From Psychroflexus tropicus DSM 15496 (GTDB lineage Bacteria > Bacteroidota > Bacteroidia > Flavobacteriales > Flavobacteriaceae), in assembly GCF_000378765.1 (NCBI RefSeq), contig NZ_KB905344.1, positions 264,332 to 328,331 on the forward strand: a DNA stretch of 64,000 bases, written 5' to 3'. Within the stretch, counting starts at the first letter, position 1. Every line of letters begins with the position of its first letter. The notes beneath the pieces were generated by a model, which made no database searches, had not been told where the DNA came from, and saw only the letters and a list, made by a program, of their open reading frames with translations. Of this stretch, positions 16,507 through 24,326 are shown in pieces. The translations under genes and the position numbers were made by a program.

Positions 16507-16520
16507 GTAACCAAAGTTAC
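16507..16520 (+). promoter_or_regulatory. GTAAC-N4-GTTAC operator, TauE/SafE gene
   Basis: Perfect palindrome GTAACCAAAGTTAC. A -7 box TACCTTTG lies at 16543-16550, its centre 33 bp from the palindrome centre, and the start codon is at 16573. One of five perfect copies in the window, all at the same position relative to their genes. The 5-4-5 layout is that of Crp/Fnr-family operators with a changed half-site. Confidence 0.7.
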
Positions 16521-16572
16521 TGCAGTAGCTTTATCTTCGATCTACCTTTGCCCCACAAATGATTCACTTTTC

Positions 16573-17376
16573 ATGGAAATAATAGAACTCTTAGGATTTT
16601 TCGGAGCTTTAGTTATAGGTGTTGTTTTAGGTTTAATCGGTGGAGGGGGCTCTATACTCACCGTACCGGTTTTGGTCTACCTCTTGATGGAAGATCCCGT
16701 CACAGCAACAGCCTACTCTTTATTCGTCGTCGGTACAGCCAGTTTGGTGGGGGCAGTGCGTAACATGCAAAAAGGTCTGGTCGATATCAGAACAGCCATC
16801 GTGTTTGCTATCCCTGCGTTTATCGCCGTCTATGCCACCAGAAAGTATGCAGTTCCCGCTATTCCTGAGTCTATATTTACTTTAGGCGGTTTCGAAGTGA
16901 CTAAAGATATCGGTATCATGTTGTTCTTCGCGCTCATTATGGTACTGGCGTCCTATTCCATGATTAAAAATAAAAAGAAGGATGTAGCCGAAAAAGAAGT
17001 GGAGGTGAAGTATAATTATCCGCTGATTATCATAGAAGGAGTAGTCGTTGGATTTCTTACCGGTATTGTAGGTGCTGGTGGTGGATTTCTGATTATTCCG
17101 GCCCTGGTACTTCTCGCTAAACTTCCTATGAAAAAAGCAGTAGCGACTTCGCTATTGATTATCGCTGTTAAATCCCTGATTGGTTTTCTGGGAGATGTGC
17201 AAAACATCGACATCGACTGGAGTTTCTTAGGTCTCTTCACCGGACTCTCCGTCGTGGGGATCTTTGTAGGCATCTGGCTGAATAAATTCATCGATGGCGC
17301 AAAATTGAAAAAAGGCTTTGGCTGGTTTGTCCTCCTCATGGGGATTTACATTGTCTATAAAGAATTTACTCAATAG
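16573..17376 (+). CDS. TauE/SafE family sulfite/sulfonate exporter-like permease
   Basis: 267 residues with about eight membrane helices in two homologous halves, each starting with the family signature: GLIGGGGSILTVPVLVYLL near residue 20 and GIVGAGGGFLIIPALVLLA near 163. TSUP/TauE proteins export sulfite, sulfoacetate or related anions across the inner membrane. Its operator is shared with a sulfide:quinone reductase-like gene and a peroxiredoxin, which supports a sulfur role. Element E2 starts 13 nt after the stop codon. Confidence 0.9.
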   Translation: MEIIELLGFFGALVIGVVLGLIGGGGSILTVPVLVYLLMEDPVTATAYSLFVVGTASLVGAVRNMQKGLVDIRTAIVFAIPAFIAVYATRKYAVPAIPESIFTLGGFEVTKDIGIMLFFALIMVLASYSMIKNKKKDVAEKEVEVKYNYPLIIIEGVVVGFLTGIVGAGGGFLIIPALVLLAKLPMKKAVATSLLIIAVKSLIGFLGDVQNIDIDWSFLGLFTGLSVVGIFVGIWLNKFIDGAKLKKGFGWFVLLMGIYIVYKEFTQ

Positions 17377-17388
17377 CTTCTATCCTGA

Positions 17389-17531
17389 GGAGCTATTCCC
17401 GCTATCCATTGCAAGTCCGCTCCGCTCTGCTGTAAAAGCTAATCCACCAAAAGAGCTTCCCTTGGTCGCTTTATGGCCATTGCTTTTATATAGCAGAACC
17501 GTTTGCGGGCTTTCCATTTCTATCGGGGCTA
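17389..17531 (+). ncRNA. Dispersed structured 3'-UTR element, copy E2
   Basis: Begins GGAGCTATTCCCGCTATCC and ends CTATCGGGGCTA. The central hairpin pairs CTGCTGTAAAAGC with GCTTTTATATAGCAG, inside which is AAAAGAGCTTCCCTTGGTCGCTTT, the conserved apex. The stem sequence differs from E1 and E3 while pairing is preserved. Confidence 0.65.
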
Positions 17532-17581
17532 GGGGTTTCCATTTAGTATTTTTTATTTCAAATTTTTTATTTCTTATTTTT

Positions 17582-17707
17582 CACTAATCACTAATCACTA
17601 ATCACTAATCACTAATCACTAATCATTAATCACTAATCACTAATCACTAATCACTAATCACTAATCACTAATCACTAATCACTAATCACTAATCACTAAT
17701 CATTAAT
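17582..17707. repeat. Heptanucleotide tandem array (CACTAAT x18)
   Basis: Eighteen consecutive 7-bp units CACTAAT, interrupted only by two CATTAAT variants (about 17624 and 17701), then decaying into CACTACC-CACTACC. It lies between element E2 and the peroxiredoxin promoter and is not in a gene. The near-perfect identity suggests recent slippage and a likely variable copy number. Confidence 0.93.
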
Positions 17708-17781
17708 CACTACCCACTACCTACTTTCTAGCAACAGTCAACTAATCATCAACCTATTTTTTTTAATATTCGCTATCAGGC

Positions 17782-17795
17782 GTAACTATTGTTAC
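17782..17795 (+). promoter_or_regulatory. GTAAC-N4-GTTAC operator, peroxiredoxin gene
   Basis: Perfect palindrome GTAACTATTGTTAC. The -7-like octamer TATATTCG (17818-17825; one mismatch to TAnnTTTG) is centred exactly 33 bp downstream. ATG follows at 17850. Confidence 0.7.
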
Positions 17796-17849
17796 TTAAA
17801 AAACTATAGTTATAACTTATATTCGTACTGTAATTAGAAAGATAAAACT

Positions 17850-18521
17850 ATGGAAGATTTAAAGAATCAAAACACATCAGAACAGCCTATACAAATGCCA
17901 AGAATTGGTGATCAGGCGCCAGATTTTGAAGCGGTGACAACACATGGAAAAATGAAAATGTCTGAATTTGCGCCAGATAAATGGACGGTCATGTTTTCTT
18001 ACCCGGCAGATTTCACCCCCGTATGTACCACAGAAATGAGTGGATTTGCAGAACGTAAATCAGAATTTGAAGCCCTTAATACCGAATTGTTAGGATTGAG
18101 TATCGACTCGATTCATTCACACATCGGATGGGTAGACAGCGTTAAGCAAAACACAGGCGTCTATATGGATTTTCCTATCATCGCCGACATTGATATGAAA
18201 GTATCTAAGCTTTACGGAATGCTGCAACCTAATGAAAGTGAAACCGCAGCTGTAAGAGCCGTTTTCTTTATAGATCCAAGCAAAAAAATAAGACTGATCA
18301 TGTATTACCCACTTAACGTTGGTAGAAATATGGATGAGATCTTAAGGTCATTAGAAGCGCTTCAATTTTCAGATGAAAATTCTGCAGCCTGCCCATTAGA
18401 CTGGAAAAAAGGTGATAAAGGAATCGTTTCTCCTCCAAAGACTTTAAAAGACTATGAGGCTAGATTAGAGGATGATTATGTAGAGAAAACCACCTGGTAC
18501 CTGGCTAAGAAACAATTTTAG
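17850..18521 (+). CDS. 1-Cys peroxiredoxin (Prx6/AhpC-TSA family)
   Basis: 223 residues. The thioredoxin fold has the peroxidatic motif DFTPVCTTEM (Cys near 57), and AVRAVFFIDPSKKIRLIMYYPLNVGRN carries the conserved Arg. The long C-terminal domain (CPLDWKKGDKGIVSPP, then DYEARLEDDY) is that of Prx6-type enzymes, which reduce peroxides with an external thiol donor. The N-terminal 20 residues (NQNTSEQPIQ) are a short extension. Cytosolic. Its operator links it to sulfide oxidation genes. A strong terminator follows. Confidence 0.93.
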   Translation: MEDLKNQNTSEQPIQMPRIGDQAPDFEAVTTHGKMKMSEFAPDKWTVMFSYPADFTPVCTTEMSGFAERKSEFEALNTELLGLSIDSIHSHIGWVDSVKQNTGVYMDFPIIADIDMKVSKLYGMLQPNESETAAVRAVFFIDPSKKIRLIMYYPLNVGRNMDEILRSLEALQFSDENSAACPLDWKKGDKGIVSPPKTLKDYEARLEDDYVEKTTWYLAKKQF

Positions 18522-18544
18522 TTGACATTTATTTTAGTTGATTT

Positions 18545-18575
18545 AAAAGCGGAGATTTCATCTCCGCTTTTTTTT
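18545..18575 (+). terminator. Rho-independent terminator of the peroxiredoxin gene
   Basis: Stem AAAAGCGGAGAT / ATCTCCGCTTTT with a 3-nt loop, continued by a T run to 18575. It separates the peroxiredoxin unit from the next operator 8 nt later. Confidence 0.9.
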
Positions 18576-18582
18576 GCTTCTT

Positions 18583-18596
18583 GTAACTTTGGTTAC
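18583..18596 (+). promoter_or_regulatory. GTAAC-N4-GTTAC operator, cytochrome/carbonic anhydrase unit
   Basis: Perfect palindrome GTAACTTTGGTTAC just after the previous terminator. At the 33-bp position lies only a poor -7 match (TAACTTGC, 18619-18626), the weakest of the set. The start codon is 50 nt after the palindrome, at 18646. Confidence 0.65.
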
Positions 18597-18645
18597 TGTT
18601 CCTTTATCATGCTGAAAGTAACTTGCAGTATCAAATACGATAGTG

Positions 18646-19647
18646 ATGAAATGGATCCTAATAGCCTTCGTCTTGCTTTTAAGCCTGGCGTCCTGCAAGC
18701 AAAAAACCAAAAAACCTGAAGGCGATTATATCAAAATCAAGTCAGAGGATATCAACTCCGAAGACCTGGCAGTAAGAGGAAAAAAACTGATGGAAAACAA
18801 GTGTTACCTCTGTCATAGTCCTAGTGCAGAACAGGCCTCGATGATTGCTCCACCTATGGCAGCCATCAAGGCAAGGTATTCCAGGGATGCCCAAAATAAA
18901 GAAGAGTTTATCAAGCATATTTGGAATTTTGTAGAACGCCCAGCTCAAGAAAAAGTAAAGCTGAAAGGAGCGGTGAAGCGTTTTGGATTGATGCCTTATC
19001 AACCCTATCAACAGAAAGACATTGAGGCTATTGCTGCATTTATGTACGATTATGAGATTGCTCAACCTGAGTGGTTTGAAGCACATTGGCAGAAGCATCA
19101 CGGGAAAAAATACAAACAAAAGGGTAAGTCCGTTAGTTCACTTCCAGCTGCTGAGCAGAGTTATGCTGATATCGGGATGTCTTATGCAAAATCCACCAAA
19201 GCGACTTTAGGTAAAAACCTAATGGGAGCGATACAAAAAGAAGGCGTCCTTCACGCGCTTTCCTTTTGTAATGTGCAGGCGATGCCACTCACAGATTCTA
19301 TGGCCACTAAGCACAACGCGATCATAAAGCGAGTGTCTGATCAGAATAGAAATCCGAAAAATGAGGCAAATCCTGAAGAATTGAAATACATCTCAGTCTA
19401 TAAAGAGGTTTTAAAAAATGGTGAAGAGCCAGAACCAATAGTAGTAGAGAAGGGTGAAAACGTCAATTTTTACTATCCAATAGTGACTAATAACATGTGT
19501 TTGAAATGCCACGGTTCTCCTGGACAGGACATTCATTCCAAAACCTTACAAAGGATTCAGAAACTCTATCCCAACGACAAGGCCATAGGTTATGATGTAA
19601 ATGAAGTGAGAGGGATGTGGAGCATAACTTTTAATACCAATGAATAA
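18646..19647 (+). CDS. Di-heme c-type cytochrome lipoprotein with DUF3365 domain
   Basis: 333 residues from ATG 18646 (a GTG one codon upstream is possible). The N-terminus is a lipoprotein signal (LLLSLASC). An N-terminal cytochrome c domain has CYLCH (about 53-57) and a distal Met in GLMPYQPY. The second half is a DUF3365 (Tll0287-like) heme-PAS domain with CLKCH near 286 and NFYYPIVTNNMC. Such proteins are periplasmic redox carriers or sensors. It overlaps the carbonic anhydrase gene by 8 nt. Likely an electron carrier in the sulfur/redox group. Confidence 0.88.
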   Translation: MKWILIAFVLLLSLASCKQKTKKPEGDYIKIKSEDINSEDLAVRGKKLMENKCYLCHSPSAEQASMIAPPMAAIKARYSRDAQNKEEFIKHIWNFVERPAQEKVKLKGAVKRFGLMPYQPYQQKDIEAIAAFMYDYEIAQPEWFEAHWQKHHGKKYKQKGKSVSSLPAAEQSYADIGMSYAKSTKATLGKNLMGAIQKEGVLHALSFCNVQAMPLTDSMATKHNAIIKRVSDQNRNPKNEANPEELKYISVYKEVLKNGEEPEPIVVEKGENVNFYYPIVTNNMCLKCHGSPGQDIHSKTLQRIQKLYPNDKAIGYDVNEVRGMWSITFNTNE

Positions 19648-20413
19648 ATTAATCTTATCGTTTTCGGCCTTATTTTTAATAATAGGTTGTCAGCAGTCCG
19701 CTGAAGAACATAAAGAAAATAAACATAATTCCAAGCATTGGAGTTACGATGGAGAGACAGGGCCAGAGCATTGGGCCGAACTTGAAGGAGAGACTAATTG
19801 TAATGGAAACTTTCAGTCTCCTATCAACTTGGTAAATTTCAAAACTGCAGAAGACCTCGAGCCAGTGGACTTACATTATGCTGAAGAAACCCTGCTCCAC
19901 GATGTAGTTAACAATGGACATTCGATTCAGTATGATTTTGAACACGGTGATTTTTTGATTCATAAGCAGGATACTTTTCACCTGAAACAGTTTCATTTTC
20001 ATGAACCAGCAGAGCATCTTATCGAAGGGGTACGTTATCCTTTAGAGATTCACCTGGTTCATCAAAATTCGGATACCGAGTTTTTAGTTTTATCTGTCAT
20101 GGTGAAAGAGGGCCAAAATAGCAAGCCTTTTGAGTTACTGGAAAGTTACCTTCCAATCCAAAAAGGGGAGACTAAACTGATTCAGGCACCCTTTGACATG
20201 TCTCAAAACCTACCCGACCAGAAAGGTTATTTTACCTATCAGGGTTCGCTGACTACACCCCCATGTTCTGAAGATGTGACCTGGATTGTCTTTAAAAAAC
20301 CCATAGAGATCGCCCTTGAACAGGTAGAATTGCTAAGATATCTGATGCCTATCAATAATTACAGGGACGAACAGCCTCATCATGGAAGGGTCATCTATTC
20401 TACTTCGTTTTAA
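19640..20413 (+). CDS. Alpha-type carbonic anhydrase, lipoprotein
   Basis: 257 residues, with a lipobox (FLIIGCQQ). Alpha-CA motifs are all present: HWSYDGETGPEHW, QSPINL, zinc ligands in QFHFHEPAEHLI (two His) and EIHLVHQN (third His), and the closing YQGSLTTPPCSEDVTW. It interconverts CO2 and bicarbonate in the periplasm. Start overlaps the cytochrome stop by 8 nt (ATGAATAA), so it is translationally coupled. Confidence 0.93.
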   Translation: MNKLILSFSALFLIIGCQQSAEEHKENKHNSKHWSYDGETGPEHWAELEGETNCNGNFQSPINLVNFKTAEDLEPVDLHYAEETLLHDVVNNGHSIQYDFEHGDFLIHKQDTFHLKQFHFHEPAEHLIEGVRYPLEIHLVHQNSDTEFLVLSVMVKEGQNSKPFELLESYLPIQKGETKLIQAPFDMSQNLPDQKGYFTYQGSLTTPPCSEDVTWIVFKKPIEIALEQVELLRYLMPINNYRDEQPHHGRVIYSTSF

Positions 20414-20455
20414 TCTCTGAAGTATGAATATCAGTACCATAAAAAAACATTGAAT

Positions 20456-21136
20456 ATGAAACGACTAGGACTTATTGGAGGAACCTCCTACCATTCCACC
20501 TTGGAATACTATCGCGAAATCAATAAAAAAGTTGGTGATGAGATTGGCAGTTCACAGAATCCAGAATTGCTCTTATACAGTATCAACATAGAGGTGATGA
20601 GACGGCAGGATGAAGACGAAATCAATAAGACTTATTTAAAAGTAGCGAAAACCCTGGAGCAGGCTGGAGCAGAAGCGCTTATGATCTGCGCCAACACTCC
20701 TCATATGGCTGTAGAGTATGTGCAGCCTAAAATAGGAATTCCATTTCTTCATATCGCCGATGCTGTTGCTGCCGAAGCGAAGCTCCAGGGCCATCAAAGC
20801 TTACTTTTACTGGGAAATAAACCCACGATGACTAAAGCTTTTTTAAAGGACTACCTCGCAAAAACTCATCACCTTCAAATCAGTATCCCTGATGAAGAGA
20901 ACATTAACCGGTCTCATTACTTTGTTTCCAAAGAATTGACGCAGGGACAGTTCACCAAAGAAGCTAAAGAATTTTACATCAAACTAATTTCAGCTCATGA
21001 GACTAAAGTAGATGCCGTGATTCTGGGATGCACAGAACTTCCGATTTTGCTTAAAAAAGAACAGGCTAAACTTCCTTTTTTAAAAACTACAGATTTACAC
21101 ATTCAGGCAGCAGTCGATTTTATATTATCTAAGTAA
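20456..21136 (+). CDS. Aspartate/glutamate racemase family protein
   Basis: 226 residues from ATG 20456 (a TTG two codons earlier is also in frame). Starts KRLGLIGGTSYHSTLEYYR; the two catalytic cysteines of the family are in MICANTPH and LGCTELP. Length and motifs fit PLP-independent amino-acid racemases such as aspartate racemase. It follows the carbonic anhydrase by about 40 nt on the same strand and probably belongs to that unit. Cytosolic. Confidence 0.9.
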   Translation: MKRLGLIGGTSYHSTLEYYREINKKVGDEIGSSQNPELLLYSINIEVMRRQDEDEINKTYLKVAKTLEQAGAEALMICANTPHMAVEYVQPKIGIPFLHIADAVAAEAKLQGHQSLLLLGNKPTMTKAFLKDYLAKTHHLQISIPDEENINRSHYFVSKELTQGQFTKEAKEFYIKLISAHETKVDAVILGCTELPILLKKEQAKLPFLKTTDLHIQAAVDFILSK

Positions 21137-21201
21137 TCTGTTTTATTTTTATAGATAATACATTAAACACTTCATAAACTTAAGAATATCACTTTATTAG
21201 G

Positions 21202-21215
21202 GTAACATTTGTTAC
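21202..21215 (+). promoter_or_regulatory. GTAAC-N4-GTTAC operator, SQR-like gene
   Basis: Perfect palindrome GTAACATTTGTTAC. An octamer TATTTTTA (21238-21245; one mismatch to TAnnTTTG) is centred 33 bp away, with ATG at 21261. Confidence 0.7.
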
Positions 21216-21260
21216 ATAATTAATAATGCATTTTGGTTATTTTTATGAAAATTTAGTTTT

Positions 21261-22517
21261 ATGAAGTCAAAGTATTCAGTATTAATTATTGGAGGAGGTA
21301 CGGCAGGAATTATGACGGCGGCACAACTCCTCAAAAAGGATTCCAGCCTTTCTATTGGAATTATTGATCCCGCAGACACACATTATTATCAGCCCGCATG
21401 GACCCTTGTTGGCGGAGGAACTTATAATTATGACGACACAGCTAAACCAATGAAGGATTTAATTCCTGAGGGCGCTGATTGGATTCAGGACTATGCAACT
21501 GGTTTTGATGCCGATAATAATATAGTGAAAACTCAAAATTCTGGTGAGATTGCTTACGATTATTTAGTGGTAGCTCCAGGCTTAGTGATGGATCTCACCT
21601 TGATCGATGGTTTAGAATCAGCTTTAGGTAAAGGTGTGGTGTGTAGTAATTATACCGATCCTAAACATACCTGGGAGGTGATTCAAAACTTTAAAGGAGG
21701 GAATGCGGTATTTACGCAACCTACAACGCCTATCAAATGTGGAGGTGCTCCTCAAAAAATAGCTTATCTTGCCGCCGATCATTTTAGAAAAAATAAAGTA
21801 AATGCCCGAGTGATTTTTGCGACGCCAGGTACCGTGTTGTTTGGTGTAAAAGAAATTCGTGAGACTTTACAGAAAGTAGTCGACCGATACGGCATGCACT
21901 TCAAACCATTTTATGCACCTATTAAGATAGATGCGGATAAAAAAATCATCACTTATAAATACGTTGGAGATGATGAAAACCAATGTGTGACCAACGAAAG
22001 TAAAGAAATTGGAGAGCGTATATCTGGAGAGGCACTTATTGATATGCCTTTTGATATGCTCCACCTGGCACCACCTCAAACCGCTCCAAAATTTATTAAA
22101 GAATCCAACCTGGTCAACCAAGATGGTTGGGTAGATGTTAATATCAATTCTCTACAACATAACACCTATCCCAATATTTTCGCTTTAGGCGATGTAGCGG
22201 CTTTACCAACGGCAAAAACAGGAGCAGCCATCAGAAAACAGGTGCCTGTTGTGGTTGAGAACTTAACGTTTATGATGAATAATAAACCTGCGTCCAACAA
22301 AGATTATAAAGGCTATTCCTCTTGTCCACTAGTGACTGGCTATGGTAAAATGGCCTTAGCAGAGTTTGACTATGAAGGAAACTTCACTCCAGACCCTAAA
22401 CTAAAACAAATGCTGGTCTTTAATTCGGCTAAAGAACATTGGAGACTTTGGATGTTAAAAAAATACGGTTTACCTTATTTGTACTGGAACAAAATGATGA
22501 AAGGGGAAGCCGTGTAA
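21261..22517 (+). CDS. Sulfide:quinone oxidoreductase-like FAD enzyme
   Basis: 418 residues. An N-terminal FAD motif (LIIGGGTAGIMTAAQLL) is followed by HYYQPAWTLVGGG, a pattern of type II SQR. Redox cysteines are in VVCSNYT (about 130) and IKCGGAPQK (about 160). The second FAD motif is NIFALGDVAALPTAKTGAAIRKQ, and the C-terminus has YKGYSSCPLVTGYGKMALAEF and a membrane-binding tail (LKKYGLPYLYWNKMM). SQRs oxidise sulfide at the inner membrane and pass electrons to quinone. Regulation with a TauE exporter and peroxiredoxin supports this. A terminator and E3 follow. Confidence 0.9.
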   Translation: MKSKYSVLIIGGGTAGIMTAAQLLKKDSSLSIGIIDPADTHYYQPAWTLVGGGTYNYDDTAKPMKDLIPEGADWIQDYATGFDADNNIVKTQNSGEIAYDYLVVAPGLVMDLTLIDGLESALGKGVVCSNYTDPKHTWEVIQNFKGGNAVFTQPTTPIKCGGAPQKIAYLAADHFRKNKVNARVIFATPGTVLFGVKEIRETLQKVVDRYGMHFKPFYAPIKIDADKKIITYKYVGDDENQCVTNESKEIGERISGEALIDMPFDMLHLAPPQTAPKFIKESNLVNQDGWVDVNINSLQHNTYPNIFALGDVAALPTAKTGAAIRKQVPVVVENLTFMMNNKPASNKDYKGYSSCPLVTGYGKMALAEFDYEGNFTPDPKLKQMLVFNSAKEHWRLWMLKKYGLPYLYWNKMMKGEAV

Positions 22518-22538
22518 TTAGTGTTTAAATTCAAATTT

Positions 22539-22571
22539 AAAACAGAGTCTCAAAAGGATTCTGTTTTTTTT
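22539..22571 (+). terminator. Rho-independent terminator after the SQR-like gene
   Basis: AAAACAGAGTC / GGATTCTGTTTT with a short loop, then a T run to 22571. It abuts E3, whose first base is 22572. E3 would therefore be transcribed only by read-through or from its own promoter. Confidence 0.75.
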
Positions 22572-22714
22572 GGAGCTATTCCCGCTATCCTTTACAATCT
22601 GTCGTCGTCCTGCTGAGCAAGCTAAAGCTCCAAAAGAGCTTCTGTTGGTCGCTTTTTGGATCTAGCTCTAGCTACGTAGGTCTTCCTCCAGGATTTCCAC
22701 TCCTATCGGGGCTA
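22572..22714 (+). ncRNA. Dispersed structured 3'-UTR element, copy E3
   Basis: Same ends as the other copies (GGAGCTATTCCCGCTATCC ... CTATCGGGGCTA). The hairpin pairs AGCTAAAGCTCCAAAAG with CTTTTTGGATCTAGCT with a small bulge. The apex is AGAGCTTCTGTTGGTCGCTT. Confidence 0.65.
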
Positions 22715-22983
22715 TTTAACCGTGAATCAGTTCAGCAGTCCACTAGTCCGCCGATTTTTAAAATACAAGAATATTAAATATCGAATGATGAATACCGAAT
22801 AACGATTAACGAATATCGATTACACGACTACACGACCACACGTATAAAAACGAATAAAGACGAAGTCATAACTCAACGGAGTAATAAATCCTACAACCTA
22901 ATAACTAAATCCTGCCCATAATTTTATTTCAAATTTCAAATTTTTGATTTCCTATTTTTACTATCCACTCCTCACCAACCTCT
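22715..22983. repeat. Degenerate simple sequence after E3, no gene
   Basis: First a run of 'agttcagcagtccactagtcc' type units, then 'cgaatgatgaataccgaataacg...cacgactacacg', then AT-rich 'tttcaaatttcaaatttttg'. The first two themes recur after E1 (356-448) and the last before the heptamer array near E2. No reading frame or promoter is evident for the flanking genes, which converge here. Confidence 0.5.
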
Positions 22984-24093
22984 TTACTTACGACTAAGGA
23001 TTTCCATAAATTCAATAGCTATGGATGCTCCAATAAAAAAGTTTGAATTATCCCTATTATTTTCAGGTCCTAAAACAGCATCTTCACTATCTAGCCAGCG
23101 AGTCTCCAACCTGCAAGCCAGATTTGGTATAGGAGCGTAATCTATATTTGCAGAAAGTCCTGTTGTTTTAAACCCGCTAGGAGAAAACGTTGGTATAATC
23201 ACTGCATTTTCATCCTGATAATATTCAACTCTTAAGGCCGTTTTCCATCTCTCGTTTATATGATATTGTCCTATCAAAGTGGGACAAAACCAAAAATCAT
23301 AGCTTGAGCTACCCTTAGAAGTTTGCTGAGCACCTACATCAAAGCCAGCTAGAAATTGAAAGCGCTCTGAAACCCAAAATTGACCATAAAGGTTACTAAA
23401 ATAACGCATACGTCGAGTTTCATCCGGATCATCTGTGCCTATAAACGTGCTCCAGTTTAAGCTCAATCGATCTGAAGCCTCATACAAGAGTTGGGTACCA
23501 AAAGAGGGCAGTGAATTTCCTTCTAGTCGTTGGATACGTTGCCATCCATTTACCATGAGTCCTGCGATTTCTAGCTTGTCATTGAGCTGGTAAGTCAATT
23601 TAGCCCCGGCCAAAAAATAAGGCGAGTTTTCTGCCGATAAGGAACGGGTGAGGGTGAAATTATCCAGAGAAATAGCACTCTCGAAGCCTAGATGAGACGG
23701 GAGTATTCCCACATCCAGCCATAAATTTTGATTAGCAGTTAATGCGATACCTACGTTGGCTTCAAAAATATTTTTTAAGACACCGGGTTCCTGCGCATAA
23801 TTATCGTTGGCATAAGTCCCCGTCTGTAAAGCAAGATTAGCCCTGTATCTTGAATGGTCCAGACCTAACTTGATCAGACCTAAGTTTAAGTTGTATTCAT
23901 TATGCCGATTGTGATTAAAAAAGAACGGCTGTCTGAGGTCACCTTCTGGTTCATTAAAATCATAAACATAAAAAAGATCGGCAAAGCCATAGATACTTAA
24001 AGAAGGACTTTCTTTCCAGGCTTCATCTACTTGTGCATTGACGTAGAAAGTCGCACATAAAACAAAACTAAGTGAACATAATAGATTTTTCAT
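22984..24093 (-). CDS. Outer-membrane beta-barrel porin (BBP2/OmpL-like)
   Basis: 369 residues, signal peptide ending in VNAQ. The mature protein has a run of amphipathic strands (SLSIYGFADLFYVYDF; RYRANLALQTGTYAND; LSLNWSTFIGTDD) and the FNHNRHNEYNLNLGLIKL motif near the start typical of the bbp2 family. Ends in a strand with a near-terminal aromatic. It lies downstream of the copper receptor on the same strand with E5 in between, so it may be the distal gene of that operon. Solute unknown. Confidence 0.83.
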   Translation of the reverse strand: MKNLLCSLSFVLCATFYVNAQVDEAWKESPSLSIYGFADLFYVYDFNEPEGDLRQPFFFNHNRHNEYNLNLGLIKLGLDHSRYRANLALQTGTYANDNYAQEPGVLKNIFEANVGIALTANQNLWLDVGILPSHLGFESAISLDNFTLTRSLSAENSPYFLAGAKLTYQLNDKLEIAGLMVNGWQRIQRLEGNSLPSFGTQLLYEASDRLSLNWSTFIGTDDPDETRRMRYFSNLYGQFWVSERFQFLAGFDVGAQQTSKGSSSYDFWFCPTLIGQYHINERWKTALRVEYYQDENAVIIPTFSPSGFKTTGLSANIDYAPIPNLACRLETRWLDSEDAVLGPENNRDNSNFFIGASIAIEFMEILSRK

Positions 24094-24174
24094 GATCCAT
24101 GAAATTTGAGTTGAGGGTAAAGGTTGTTTTGAAACGCTAATGTAGAATAAAAAACTAGATGTAAAAGAGGTTAA

Positions 24175-24320
24175 GCGTTAGGGATAGATGTGGATAGCCC
24201 GTAAAAGCCAAAGCCCAGAAGTTCTTGGCAAAGCAGAGCGACCACAGAAGCTCCTTCTTTGCCTTAGAGACTCTTGGCTTTGGCTTGCGGACTAGTAACG
24301 GACATCCCGTATAAACGCCC
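24175..24320 (-). ncRNA. Dispersed structured 3'-UTR element, variant copy E5
   Basis: Minus-strand element starting 7 nt after the TonB receptor's stop. The ends differ from E1-E4: GGGCGTT...AACGC, which can pair. The hairpin arms AAGCCAAAGCC / GGCTTTGGCTT are perfect over 11 bp, an inner pair AGGCAAAG / CTTTGCC continues it, and the apex GGAGCTTCTGTGGTCGCTC is the same as in the other copies. It is intercistronic between the receptor and the porin. Confidence 0.6.
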
Positions 24321-24326
24321 AAATGG

